A DNA stretch of 64,000 nt, taken from Epiperipatus broadwayi (taxonomy: Eukaryota > Onychophora > Udeonychophora > Euonychophora > Peripatidae). The notes beneath the pieces are model-generated. The model had not been told where the DNA came from, made no database searches, and was given only the letters and a program-made list of their open reading frames with translations. The position numbers were made by a program, and so were the translations under genes. The stretch spans positions 5,318,501-5,382,500 of the forward strand of contig JAQFVV010006255.1 of the NCBI GenBank assembly GCA_028023455.1, read 5' to 3'. Below are positions 26,101-37,962 of this stretch, in pieces; within the stretch, counting starts at the first letter, position 1, and each line of letters starts with the position of its first letter.

Positions 26101-29100
26101 ATAAGTTTATAAATTTTAGAAAGGAATTACTTGGTGGAAATATTTAACTTGCTCTATATACTCTTGAAATATTATATTTGACAATATAGTATCAATTAGT
26201 CATCAAATTATACAGACTCAAGAATACTTATTCGAGGAGTATGTTGTCATTTATGTAGAAAAATGAATTAGCTTTTAACAACTCTTTACACATCTATGGT
26301 TTTTTTTTTTTAATTTAGCCTATGATAATTCAATTGTTGTAATGTAAGAGTTGGGAAAATTTGTATTTATATTATTGGAGATGTGTAATAAAATTCTCAA
26401 GATTTAAAAGTTTTCTATGATAACTAATAGCCAATATTGAATGAATGACATCAGTTTGAGAAAATGCTACAAGTGTAAATGTATAGAGATTCAGAATTTC
26501 TGGAAATAAAATAGAAGTGTGGTATTATTAAGTAAATTGTTGATGTGCGAAATAATATTCTCTTCTGATGTTTTAAATGTTATATTCCAAATATATAGAT
26601 TTCAATTCTCATGTTTACATTTAAATATTGAATAATTGTGAAAGGTAAACAAACTTATATATATATATATATTTTAATTGGCCTGATCTTGGAGAATTTT
26701 TTTCCAGATAACTGAGTATTTCTCAAACAGGCTCAAGATTTTATAGGTAACCTGCCCATAGCCAACTCATTTGCCATTGACCTTAGTAAGTAAATAGATA
26801 TTAGCTTATTTTTAGCTGGAGAATAAGTCTTAAGATAATCAGGATTGGATTATCTTTATATAAGTTTTCAGTATAAAGGCAAGTGAAAATAATTAAGTAT
26901 ATAAATCATGGGGATATATATTTTTCTTATTTTCAGTAAAAATATTTATTAAATACTGAAGAAAATAAAGTAATATGTAAAATTTATATATAGTAATTAA
27001 TTATGTGTATATTTATATCTTATATTAATGATTTACAAAATACTTTTTTGATCAATGATAATTTAATTCTCTTACCCCTAGAACTCAATATTTTTTTTTA
27101 ATTGAGCATTCATTTGAGTTGTAATGAGATTTTGTATTAAAAATGTCTCAATTCATTAAATAAAACCATGATGATATTTATGAACTGCATAATTTTAAAA
27201 CCTTTTCTAATCCTTCTAATATTATAAAAATATAAGCTTCTCTAGTATTTTTTTAAAAAATATATAAATTTTTAATTTATATAAATATACAGATTTAGCT
27301 TTAATCTATTGTTAAAAAGAATTGGAAAAGATTTATTCAAAAGATGTATCTAGAATTTTTATAATTAAATTTTGCTAAATTGTTTAATATTTTTTATAAA
27401 AATTTCAGATCATCAACATAAAATTTTTGGAAGGAGCTAATAATGAATAGTTTGTGCACTTCTGAATTAAACATTATTTCTGATAATAATGTTAAAAATC
27501 CATTATCATTAAGATTATAAAAATTGTATTCCTATTCTCAGTAAGCTTCTTAATTTCTTTTTGCTACATCTTTATGTACTAATGTGATTAAATTCAGATT
27601 TGAAATCGAAACAAATCCAATCATAAACAGATCTATTTATTATATTTAAATCCAAATGTAAAAGCAAGTAAAAATAAAAGCATTTTAGCTACAACAAAAC
27701 TGTCTATTTATTTCTGAATATCGGATTCCAGACTTAAAATCCACTGAAAATAAATTTATCTAACAAAATTTAAGACACATTAACATGAATGCAAATATGA
27801 AACCAAATCTAAACAAGGTGATTAATAGAAAAAAAAAAGTTTACTATTACTGTATATTTAAATCCACTCTTGAAACTCAAATAATCAAATTCATGCTAAC
27901 AAAATCTATAACAAGTTAATTTTTTTTTTTGTAATTAATTCTTCAAAAAACTAAATCAACAAATTTGTGTTTACAGTTAGATTATAGATAGTTATCAAAC
28001 CAAAATATTGATTTGTATCTTTCTTTTTTTTTTACATATTGTTTTCTTCAATTAATGTAGTGATTTCTTATAGATCAAAATATAATCATTGAAAAGAAAT
28101 CTAAAATTTATTGTTTTTATGATAAATGGTAAACTAATGGAAAATTTAACTATTTAATATGCAAATCATCTGTAACAATTTTTAAAAAAAGAAATGTATA
28201 TAGATATATTTGTCTGTTAAATGAAAAATATGATTCAAAATATTTTAAAAAATCATTTAATTACTCTGATATAAAATCTGTAATTTGAAACATGCAATTA
28301 AAAGATGTTTAATGTTGAAATGTTAATAAAACAATCATTTCTTTTTCTTCAAATAATTTTTTTTTATTCCCTAATAAATAAAGCTGACATTATTTCCTTC
28401 CTTAAAAATTTATATTTTTCAAGAATACAGTTGTGAAAATAATTGAAGATTGAACAGTACATATTTTTTCCTCAGTTAATGTTGGACATACATACATGTG
28501 TTGTGTGTGTATATATGTTTTTTTTTTTGTAGATTAATAGATTGAATAAATAATGTTACTGATATAGTTCAGTTAATGATATTCATTTAGATGAAATTGG
28601 ATGATTACTTTAAATAAGAAACTGAAAATTGTAACATTGTTAGTTAGTACAAAAGAGATATTCACTCTGTTTGATGAATTTTTGAAATATGAATTACATC
28701 ATTTTAAACTAGAAATTGACGAAATTCCTATTTAAAAGACATCATTATTTTACGCAAAACTGATGTGAAATATGCATTTATTTTAGCATATCAGTGGACT
28801 ATTCATTATTAAATACAAGAAAAAGGCTTAATACAAAAAACTGCTGCCAGAGAAATTGTTATAATGTTCAGTGAATGAGTAGAAATCAATTTTTTGAAAG
28901 ATATTTTGATTTAGATAATGGCAATTTAAACTTTTTTGTCATGAAGAAATGATTTTTATCCATCATTAAGTAATAAAGAATAGTTTTGAAGTTTATTTTT
29001 TAAAGTGAATTTTACTTTGAAGCTTAGTAATTTAAGTCCAGCATAGCAAAGTAAAGTTAATTTAATATACATGATAAATAAAGTAAGTTTTCCAACAATA

Positions 29101-29488
29101 TGTACAAGCATTACAATGAAATTTAGATGAATGTGAGTATAAATACATATTTTTTATTTATTTATTTTTTTTGAGAAAAATTCTGTCCAATACATTGAAG
29201 AAAAAAACTTAATGAAATTGAAAAAGTTAAATATGAAATTATTGCACCTAAGAGTTTCCATATTTTATGATGTAACTTCAAATCGAGTTACTTTAATAAA
29301 TTGCATTAAGCACTTTGGTAATCATTTGCAAACTATCATTAATGATAATCAAATGTTATTACTTGATCATAACAGAAATGTTTAAAGTTAAAACAAAAGT
29401 AATTATAATTCAAAGCTATTAATGTTTGAAGTCCATAAATTAAAGATTTTGGAAGTACATAGATGATAAAGAGTTAATTTTAACAAAT
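23181..29488. other. Long AT-rich region without recognised genes
   Basis: More than 6 kb of A/T-rich DNA with homopolymers, C runs at 23427-23435 and 25641-25653, and a TA run near 26658. The 68-codon frame at 25906-26112 is background-like (poly-Lys/Phe from A/T runs). No exon or transposon motif was recognised. Confidence 0.5.
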
Positions 29489-29605
29489 GTTGCTCAAGAA
29501 ATTCTATATCGTTTTGGTTCATGCACATTTGGATATGATACTATAAAGGCAAAACTGAATCAATATTTTAAGCCAGATGTAATGTCAAGTTTTACATCAT
29601 ACTGA
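29489..29605 (+). pseudogene. Possible gag remnant (Gypsy-like)
   Basis: A 38-codon reading contains VAQEILYRFGSCTFGY followed by YDTIKAKLNQYFKP and then a stop. The 'sYdtIkakLnqYFkP' pattern resembles the segment of Gypsy-type Gag proteins just before the 'rf.F..r.Q' block. Flanking sequence on both sides is too decayed to confirm it, and no LTR was found nearby. It could be chance. Confidence 0.3.
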
Positions 29606-30446
29606 AAATATATTTACTTGTATAATAATTGTAATTTTGTTTTAGAAATAAATATTAAATTTCATTTTAATCATGTAATAAACATTTTAAAAACTCTGAT
29701 ATTGAGTTGTTGAAATACATTTTTAAAGGTTGGCAGGCACTAAAAGCTTATCACTGGTATTCAATAATTTTCACTTGAACATGTATTGACATTAAGAAAG
29801 TAGTCATTCATCAATAAAAGTTAAAGTTTGCTGATAAATAGACATTGTTGACTCCAGTTGAGCTAGAAGTTCAATTAGTGGTTTGACTTAATCGTATACT
29901 TGTTTGAACTAAAGTTACACATTTTTCAATGTTCAAATGCTAATTATTTAAAGTGCCTAACTGCCATATTGAAGTAGGAACCTATCTTTTCATTTTTCAT
30001 TTAGCAATTCAGAATTTTTACAATTCAGTACAATCTTCTGTCAGTAAATGCAATGCTTAAGCAATGAGAAAAACAAAGTGATTATAAATTAAGTTTAATA
30101 CTATCTTCAACTCATAAATAATATTTAATAAAAAAAATAAAATTTACTTTTTTTCTAAATTTTATTTATCTGGTAATCTTTTAAACAAGATATTAATTTT
30201 TGCCCCTTTTCATCTTTTTAGAAAAGTTAATAATAATGAACATTTTGGCAAAAACAGTTAATTGTACTTAAAATTGTACTACTATTGTTAAGTAAACTCT
30301 GTAATACAGTACTTAATATTTCATGGTCTGTTCCTAGAAAATGTAATGCACAAAAATCATTAAATCTTTAGTTTATTTTTAATGCAACACAGATATTAAT
30401 ACAATAGAGCCAAAACTAATACAAAAATAAAATCCTTTTTTTTAAA

Positions 30447-30620
30447 CATGGAAACAAGCAAAGTCACATATTTGAACCTACATCTGCCATTATTGTCTGC
30501 TCCAAGAGAAATGATGCTAAATGCAAAGTTAAAGAAGCCTGACATGTTGCCAATAATTTTAATGCCATTAACAAGAAAGAATCCTATGTTCCCTGTCTAA
30601 AAAATGGCTTATCTAAATAA
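30447..30620 (+). pseudogene. Penelope-like element, C-terminal end of GIY-YIG endonuclease (relic)
   Basis: A 57-codon reading with one TGA contains HIFEPTSAIIVCSKRNDAKC, then KVKEACHVANN and NAINKKESYVPCLKNGLSK. It aligns over its whole length with the C-terminus of the better preserved fragment at 62362-62700 (GHEFEPTSAKLVCTERHDVN, KVKEAYFI, AINSKEACFAIS). In PLEs this is the tail of the GIY-YIG domain downstream of the reverse transcriptase, where a conserved Glu precedes a run of hydrophobic residues. The upstream part, including the YIG motif, was not found. About 85 bp past the stop lies GCTATGATTATGA, a motif shared with the other two PLE-like tails. Confidence 0.7.
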
Positions 30621-31361
30621 AAATTTATTATTCAAATTTATGTAAATACCATTTCTGTAAAATGCCACTTCTATAAAGCTCATAATCCTTTGGGCAGTCA
30701 TTGCTATGATTATGACCACCAGTAAGTCAAAATCATGCTCTATTTAGATGTATATGTTTTCAAAGCATTAAACAAGCTTTTCTTAGTATATATTTTATAC
30801 ATATTATCATTTAATTGAATTATATTATTTTTTGAGAAAGTTAAAATCTCTTGGAATTAAAGCATAATTTTGTATATGAAATATTTTGATTTAAGATTTT
30901 AACCATTTTATTGTATATATTAGTTTTTTTCACAGTAATAAAATTGATTTGTGAAATAAAAAGTAATAGTTGTTTTTTTTATGTGCAATAATTTCTTAAA
31001 TTAAGTCAATTTCTGATTGAGGAATGTGAAACAAAGAAAATTTAGTAACCAATTGAATGAAATCTTTGTGATCTGAATGTGTGAGTAATAGCTTGGATGA
31101 CATTTGACCGATTATACATCAAAATGCACACACACCGAAATAATTCTTGTAAGAAAGTACTTTTGTAGTTTAATTTATTATTAATGCATCTCAATATAAT
31201 TATTAAATTTAATAATTTCCGCTTATTTAAATTATTGGGAAAAATAAATAAATCATATACCATATATTAATTTTTGTAATTTTTTTTTTTTTTTGCTAAA
31301 CTGAATGATTTAAGATTTCTAGTTAATACCGTAATATAAAGCAGCATTGTTTTCTTTTTAG
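30621..31361. other. AT-rich spacer before the first exon
   Basis: The first 150 bp are the tail of the PLE relic (GCTATGATTATGA at about 30704). The remainder is A/T-rich and ends in the polypyrimidine tract and AG (31360-31361) of the exon that follows. The minus-strand 73-codon frame at 31042-31263 shows no recognisable motif. Confidence 0.5.
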
Positions 31362-31424
31362 GAATATGCTAGCAAGACGTTACAGTTTGAGGAAGAAATG
31401 ACGGCGTTAAAGAATTCTAAAAAG
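31362..31424 (+). CDS. Internal exon of a coiled-coil protein gene
   Basis: A 63-nt exon, preceded by TTGTTTTCTTTTTAG and followed by the donor GTACAG. It reads in one frame for 21 codons, phase 0 at both ends: EYASKTLQFEEEMTALKN followed by SKK. The composition (Glu, Lys, Leu, Ala spaced like heptads) suggests a coiled coil. The base composition is clearly less A/T-rich than its surroundings and contains CpG sites, as expected for constrained coding DNA. Joining it to the exon at 57180 keeps the frame open. The protein is not recognised; many centrosomal, cytoskeletal and trafficking proteins have such segments. Upstream exons are not visible in the window. Confidence 0.7.
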
Positions 31425-31429
31425 GTACA

Positions 31430-32429
31430 GATTGTTTCTTTTTATTATTACTAAATTATTTATTATCAATTTAGATTGCTAGTTTTAGCCATTTAACCCT
31501 ATTTATACTTAACTCGTTTGATTACTTATTTCGAATAAATTGTTTATATATTTTTTGAAATTAAATTTTATTTTTTAAAATTAAATTTAAGTGTTTTTAA
31601 ATAACTAATAATACAATAGCAGTGCATAAATATACACATATTTTCAAGTGCGATTGTTAGGCTTTGTGACAGTAGCTTGCTCACCTATCTGTCATGCCTG
31701 GCTAGCTTTGGAATTTTTTAAAAATTGTAAACAGGATGTAGAATTTTTGTTTTTCATTCAAATGGCCTACTTGATATTGATGGATATGTTATTATTCTTT
31801 GCTATGGGATAAGATAAAGAGGAAAAATCTAAAACCTCATAATTCAGTAATTATCAAGTCTAATAATGACTTTTTCCTTCATTATTCTTCTATGGTGGAT
31901 GGGAGATCTGATAGAGAGAGTTTTTTTGCCCTGCAGTAGGCTATTTTAAAACTGTTTTGGTCTTTATATACATCAGTTTAACTATATATACCTTTGTCCT
32001 CCTTAGCAGGACAATTGGTTTGCCAAAACTCATTGTAAAGAAAGAAAATTGTGTAAAAAAATAAGGGATTATAATAGTTTTCTACAGGAAAGCATTTGGC
32101 TTGTCCCTGTGACAAAAGGGTTGTGTTTTGTATAAATATAGTATACTTTAAATTGTGAATATTATATTAACAAACAACTAACCTACTATATATAGTAATT
32201 TAAAAAAACTGACACACTATTGTACAATATGTGTATGTGTAAACTGTGCTATGTGTGTATTATGCAGATATGCACTTAAAATATGTATGCATATAAGATA
32301 ATGCAATTTAAATCTATATAAAAAAACACTTAAAGTTAATCTTTCTTATAATCAATCCATTTAGCATTTCATCATTATCCAGTTTTGTGAGTTATCAATT
32401 GCTCATTTTAAGAATCATCATTGTCTTTT
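31430..32429. other. AT-rich intron start, faint repeat
   Basis: The stretch around 31925-31975 (TTTTGCCCTGCAG followed by AGGCTATTTT) resembles the tail of the SINE at 41790-42100, so it may be a SINE remnant. Nothing else was recognised. Confidence 0.35.
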
Positions 32430-32870
32430 AAATCCATTGATGATCTTTGTTTTTTTGAAAGAAGTACACCAAGTGCTGATGGCTGAAGATCTCTAGAAAT
32501 TTAGAATGAAAAGGTTGACTTGCTTTTTTGCACAACAATTATAAAGTGTTATTCATTAATTTAAATTTGATGGAGCATTCTAAGTTGGGATTAAATTCTT
32601 TGAAAATGCTGTTCAGTTTCTTCAATTTTTTGTTGTCCACAGGCTTATTAATTTTTTTCTTCATCAGATTGCATTAGTTCCTATTAGTTAATTCTTCCAT
32701 GTATGATTGCAAAAGCTCTTCAATGTTGACATCATCAATTTCTTATCAGTGTCTTTATCCAGAGTTGATAAAATGCATTAATTCTTGAAATTAATACATT
32801 ATGATTCTTTGATCCACAGATTGAAGCAATGATGTGGTGTTTTGGTATAAATTGCTGCTATGATTCCAGT
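32430..32870 (-). pseudogene. pogo/Tigger transposase C-terminal relic
   Basis: On the minus strand, about 32860-32810 reads NLYQNTTSLLQSVDQRIIMY, the hallmark of the Tigger/jerky DDE domain just after the third acidic residue (usual 'lPpNTTSLlQPmDQGvI'). About 130 nt later comes EIDDVNIEELLQSYMEELTN (family 'dveELldsh.eELTNedL'). A further reading LKKLNSIFKEFNPNLECSIK (family 'f..iDPN.ErslkvkR') and then a 'yFFqKn' end follow. Frameshifts and stops separate the pieces. The catalytic core and the N-terminal DNA-binding domains are missing or unreadable further right. Family assignment is confident; function is lost. It lies antisense within the probable intron. Confidence 0.8.
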
Positions 32871-33794
32871 TGAAACTTAAGTAGCTATAAACTTTTAAAG
32901 AAAGTTTTCACTATGTTAAAAAAAGTGTGATTCCACTGTGCAGATGTAAAGAAAAATGGCACAAGAAAAGGAGGATAAGCTCACAATTGAACATTTTTTT
33001 GTGTTCTGCAAAATTGTTAACCATTGTGCTGAAAAAAAATTCCATAGTGAAGTTTCATTTTTTTTAAATTTGTAATCTTATATATTTAAAATTATTTAGA
33101 ATTAAAAGAGCAATGTTTAATAATATTTCACTTAACTATACTGTTGTAATCATAAAGATTTGTTATTTATCAACAATGTAAGGGTAGCCGAATTATAAAA
33201 CTGCACATTTCCAAAACCTAATCACACAGTTAAATTAAATATATATATTATAATGGGGTATATATATATATGCGTTACATTTAAATTCTAATACGTAATG
33301 TTTTTATAAATATCTAATACTGAATTAAAAGCACAAACATTCAAAATGCACAAATAACGAATTATTAATTTATTAATGTTTGATTTAAATATTAAAATGA
33401 AATAAGCTTTAAAATAATAATAGAATCGAAGCAAAGATTCTAATCTTTAAATAAAATATAATAAAAAAACCTTTTAATTTTAAAAATAACAAAGAGATTA
33501 CGAAAGAGATAAGAGTCGAGAAATAGAAACAAAACACTTGCTTTTCCTGCCCAGAGATAGAGACACAGACCTCAGTGGAAAACCCAAAATCTACCTAGCC
33601 ACAAACCCAAAATCTACTTGGATAAACCTAATGAACCAATGAAAAATAGATATGGAATATGTTTGATGAATCCTGCATTCCAGAGATAAGGTGCCTGAGG
33701 ACTATAAAAAGAAAAATCCAAAACAATAATTAATTAGAGAGAGAATTAGAATTTTGAATTCATTTCATTGTTGCTGAAAAGTTAAAATAAATAT
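32871..33794. other. AT-rich sequence, weakly structured
   Basis: The part next to 32871 may hold more of the decayed Tigger coding region. At about 33500-33700 composition becomes less A/T-rich, with a repeated AACCCAAAATCTAC block (33580 and 33605). A TATA-like GACTATAAAAAG at about 33700 precedes the CpG-rich block that follows. No gene was identified. Confidence 0.4.
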
Positions 33795-34005
33795 TGTCGC
33801 GGTTACCAAAAATGTAATCTGTATAATCGCGCTTCCCTCAGATCGGCCGGCCGAAGGCAGCTTTCTATTCACGGATCCCAGGATCGAACCACAGGTGCCT
33901 TATGCAGAAATCTTCATCAAGCTTCATAAATCATCATCGTCTGCAAGAAAAGGGCCCTTGCGCAAATTGGGTCTTCGTCACGAAGGAACGGATAAAGGAA
34001 GGTAT
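33795..34005. other. CpG-rich block of unknown nature, possibly LTR or SINE
   Basis: A sharp compositional island in A/T-rich DNA: TGTCGCGGTTACC, AATCGCGCTTCCC, GATCGGCCGGCCGAAGG, GGGCCCTTGCGC, TCGTCACGAAGGAACGG. CGCGGTTA and TAATCGCG (about 33800-33830) can pair as an 8-bp stem. On the minus strand GGTTCGATCCTGGG near 33885 looks like a pol III B box, but no A box with proper spacing was found. The TATA-like box about 95 bp upstream and the TGT start would also suit an LTR. A young retroelement terminus is the best guess. It could instead be a host regulatory element. Confidence 0.4.
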
Positions 34006-34552
34006 AAATTTCTAAATGATAAAATGTAATATAAACTCTCTCCTTAAGTTTAAAATCTTCAAACTTTATGTGTCTTTAAAATGAACTATAGACTTTCTTT
34101 TCTGAGCAAACCTGAACTTTATCTTTCTATAAACTTTGCGATTTTAAACTCTTATTTAAAGTCTTAAACGTAATCTCTTTAAAAAAAAATGTATTGTATT
34201 TTATTTTTATTTATTCATGCTAAAAAGATCTGTTTGTAATAGGGCGGGGGTTTGCTGCAAATGAATTTAAAGATAGAAAACACATCATTATTTGTGCATT
34301 ATTGAATTTAAAAGAAAAGTAGGTTAAATAATATTTGTAGTAAAAAATTAAGTTAAATATAATGTCATTTTAAAATGATTTTGAAACCTTAAACTAAAGA
34401 TTTTTTGTTTTGAATTAAATTAATAAAATGATTTAAATGTTAGTTGAGGTAGATGGCTGCTAGACTAGTTTAAATATGTTACTTTTAAAGAGGATTTTGA
34501 TTTTGGACTATTTGTTTCGTAGTTGTGTCAATGCTGGTGGAGAGATATATGG
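34006..34552. other. AT-rich spacer
   Basis: Separates two unusually CpG-containing blocks. The sequence holds a GGGCGGGGG motif at about 34240 but no recognised feature. Confidence 0.4.
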
Positions 34553-34995
34553 ATGTTTATATCAATGTAATGTGAAGTGTGTTAGCACCTAGGGTGACAA
34601 GTCCAACTGAATGCATGACTCCAAAGAGATAGTCATATCGTTGAAATGGACGCAGACGTATCTCCTGCACCATTGATCCATTCCACCTCTATGGATTGAG
34701 AAGATAAGTCGGCAATATAGGACCGCTCTCCCATCCATACGCAGCGTTTTCTCTTTATATTACATGATTTCTTCGCCAGATAGAAGTACATTCCTATGCT
34801 GGTTGAAGCTCCTGTTTTCTCCAATAATATCACGCTGTTCAGATGCACATTCCTGTCAGCATGATTCTATGTTGACATGTTCACATTGCATTGGTTGCTG
34901 ATATATATCTGAAAGCGAGCATTAGTGTGGCTGCGGACTTTTAGCCTGGAATCAAAAGGTTTGAAAATCTTTTAAGTGCGTCGTCTGGGTAGCTC
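34553..34995 (-). pseudogene. Unidentified coding-like block
   Basis: Composition is close to balanced, unlike the flanks. The minus strand reads openly from 34848 to 34633 (71 codons, from a GTG): it includes VILLEKTGASTSIGMYFYLA, KRKRCVWMGERSYIADLS and SIEVEWINGAGDT. The same frame continues upstream past one TAG with PFDSRLKVRSHTNARFQIYI and SNQCNVNMST. Together this is about 110 residues with alternating hydrophobic pattern and several Cys, which looks like a real beta-rich domain. I do not recognise the family. No ATG is placed convincingly and no splice sites were established. It may be a piece of a transposon- or virus-derived gene that arrived with the nearby CpG-rich block. Confidence 0.35.
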
Positions 34996-35224
34996 ATCTA
35001 TACTCAACATTCTAAAATTTAAAATTAAAGTTAAAACAAATAAAAATAATAGTAAAACAGAATAAAACATAAATTTCTTCTTGTGTTATAAAAATTATTT
35101 TTTTTAAAGTTTATGTGTTGTTACTTACATAGACGTAAATAAAATCTTTGTGTGTTATTAATACTGGCAGTGATTGCTTTTGTTATTCTTTATTAAAAAA
35201 ATGTATTTAATAAATGTTTTTAAA

Positions 35225-35365
35225 CCTCTGCTACTTCATGAGCTAGTGACTAGGGCTGGCGGTCGTGATTTTAACAGCGTGTATATGCCTACTCTATAAA
35301 TTTTCTAGGTTCGAATGCCTAGATGGCACACTTGTAGTGCAGATACGGTAAAACCCACAGTTCCC
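35225..35365 (+). mobile_element. Probable tRNA-like SINE head
   Basis: The sequence TCTAGGTTCGAATGCCTAGA (35304-35323) forms a T-arm-like hairpin with a GGTTCGAATGC B box. About 70 nt upstream GAGCTAGTGACTAGGG could be a degenerate A box. The segment is less A/T-rich than its surroundings. Without other copies the limits are uncertain. Confidence 0.45.
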
Positions 35366-35689
35366 GACCATTATAATATATTCTGACTTATTAAAAAAGA
35401 AAAAAAATGTATCTTATGCATTCTATATGTGCATATTATAATCAATATTTAAAACTTTTTTACAGTATGTAATATGCATCTAAATAAACAATATGCATCT
35501 AAATAAACAACAATTTATATATATATTTGCTAGCTATGGTTTTTTTTTATGGAATAAGATGTCACACTTTATTCTATGCAGTAGCCATTTTCTTGAAATG
35601 ATCTAGCAATTTTTTGAATAAAGCAGTATGTTGTAATGGCGGAAATACTGGCCATTAAAATAAAATTTACAAGCCCTTCAATTATTTAT

Positions 35690-36490
35690 ATTGCATTTTC
35701 ATCATGTAAAATTTCTTATTAAATGCACAATGCATAAAATCATCTCCTGGTTTTTTTTTATCGATAATATGTTTATAATAATAGCAGCTTTGATTTGACT
35801 GAAACTAGTGTTCATAAAAGTTTTAATTTAAAATTGCTTGACTGAATATTTTAGCTAATACATATACAGTACACATTTTAAAATTAATTATTAATAATAT
35901 ATAACCAAAATTTATTTTTAGTTTTATGCTGAATGAAATTTATATTTTTTTTTGGGATACTATAATTTTTTAAGTTTGCAATAGTGTTACCATTGCCTTG
36001 GATATGTTTGAAGCATATTACGAGATTATGATTTAAAATGTAGCAAGTAAATATTTTTAATTTAGATTTAGTAAGTTTTGATCATATAAAGTTGATTATT
36101 AATTGCATAATTCATGAAATAACCCCCCCCTCTTCATTTTTTTGACTGAAAATACTTTAGATACAATGATAGCAATTTTAATTTGATTGAAAAATTTTAA
36201 TTCAAAATTAGTTGACTAAATATTTTAGCTAATATAGTACACAATTTAAAATTAATTTATTTTTAGTTTTATGCTGAATGAAATTTGTATTTCGTAGTAC
36301 AGCATTGTATCTTTTTACATTTGCGATAATGTCTTCTTTGGCTTGGATATATCTGAAACAAACTACAACATTATGATTTAAAATTAACTAAACACTTTTA
36401 CAATAAATGATATTTTACATTTATATTTAGTAACTTTGATCATATAAAGTTGATTATTAATTGCATAATAAATTAAATCATTTTCCCTCA
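35690..36490. repeat. Tandem repeat, unit about 360 bp, just over two copies
   Basis: Blocks recur at about 360-bp spacing: TTTTATGCTGAATGAAATTT at about 35920 and 36268; GATCATATAAAGTTGATTAT at about 36079 and 36436; TAGCTAATA with a following 'gtacaca..ttaaaattaa' at about 35852 and 36224. A partial third unit is seen near 35700-35760 (AATGCATAAAATCATCTCC). Units are diverged. No open frame. Confidence 0.65.
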
Positions 36491-37555
36491 GCAAAATAGA
36501 TTTTATAATTGTGATGATTAATTAAATTGGAAAGACTGCAAATCTTTGATGCTTATTATAATAATCTGACAGCCAATCAGATGTTATGATAGCTGTCTAG
36601 ATAATGATCAAACCATAAACACAAGACAGAGAATTTTTACAAGAAAAGGGCAGTCCACCCTTTTCTTTGCCACAAACAAAATACTATTAATAAGAACATT
36701 AATCCAGAAAAGTAAGTGAATATACTGATTTTAAGATAATATATATCATCAAAATGGATTTTTGATTCCTTATTGCACTAAATGAGGGCATTTTTAAAAT
36801 TATTTTTCTAGTCATTAAAGTTTTCTTTGGATGTGTCATTAATGAATATATTGATTGTCTTGTAAAAACATTGGATGAAAGTTAAATAAAATACTGTATA
36901 TTAATCGTATTTAATTTTATAATCAAAACATTGTATATTGTAATATTGTACACTATACTGAGTATAATAAAGAAACTCTTTTGTATAATTTTAGGATGAA
37001 TGTTATTATAATTTTTTCAGATGGCATAATGGCTTACAAAATAACTACCATTTTCAAAAGGGCATTTAAAAAAAAAAGTTATTTTTTTATATTTTTATGA
37101 TCATTATAGGGGGTAATCAGTTGTAAATCAAAATAGTGGATACAAACTGATAATGATGACGATGGTGAATTTTTTCACAAAGGTCCAATGCTAAGCAAGT
37201 TTTAGATGTATATATCTATACATGTGGTACTTCCTCCCATTTATAGTTAAAAATTATACAATAGTTATTTAGTGTGTATTATGATTTGTTTAAATATTGT
37301 AGCATCTCTATATTTTTCTTTATAAAATTATGAAAAAATAGAGTTTTTTTAATAATTTATCAATTTGTATGTTAAGTAAATATATTTTATTAATGTAAAT
37401 ACATAGACATATTAAAATATTTTTATTTTTATTTGAACAGTTGATTAAATAAAGATTAATAATGTAAATCTTTCTTTTTATACAAAAAGTAATAAAATTT
37501 ATATTTATATTTAAATACAAATGCAGTATATATACTTAAGATAGATATAATTAGA
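36491..37555. other. AT-rich intron sequence, no feature
   Basis: No coding, repeat or RNA signal was recognised. The minus-strand 66-codon frame at 37320-37520 is Ile/Asn/Lys/Leu-rich background. Confidence 0.5.
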
Positions 37556-37629
37556 AGGGATTTGAATTAAGCACTCTTCAATCATCCATTCTATCTTATA
37601 CAACCAATGCACACGAACTCATACATATT

Positions 37630-37655
37630 TTGTGCTGAACCAGCACTCATCATTT
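37630..37655 (-). ncRNA. Decayed hammerhead, left arm of copy 2
   Basis: Minus strand: ATGATGA, stem II GTGCTGGTTCAGCA, then CAAAA in place of TGAAA. Stem II is intact but both core boxes carry one change, so it should be inactive. Its position mirrors the intact ribozyme in the right arm. Confidence 0.55.
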
Positions 37656-37892
37656 GTTCTGAATCATCATCTCACACAATATATTAAGATAACAAATTTT
37701 CAAACTTTAATGGACAGGTTTCAATCCTCTCCATTTTCCAATTCTTCAGCCATTCATATCATTGTAAACATGCCATCACATTTTTAATGATATGGATGGC
37801 TGAAGAGTTGAAAAATGGAGAATATTGAAGCCTGTCCATTCAAGTTTGAAGATTTGCTATCTTAATAATAATTGAGCACTGATTATATATGT

Positions 37893-37962
37893 GAGATGAT
37901 AATCCGGACCAACTGATGAGTGCTGGTTCAGCATGAAATACGTATATTGGAAATCATTAATC
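37893..37962 (+). ncRNA. Hammerhead ribozyme, type I, short stem III (best copy)
   Basis: CTGATGA (37913-37919), stem II GTGCTG/CAGCAT with GTT loop (six pairs, one of them G-U), GAAA (37935-37938), stem III TACGTA with no loop, then the cleavage triplet ATA (ends 37946). Stem I pairs CCAA (37909-37912) with TTGG (37947-37950) and, across an internal loop, GATGAT with ATCATT. Every invariant core position is present. A stem III that is a six-base palindrome cannot close on itself well but can pair between two molecules, as described for dimeric hammerheads of animal satellites and Penelope-like elements. Cleavage is expected from the family; activity here is inferred, not shown. Confidence 0.85.
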
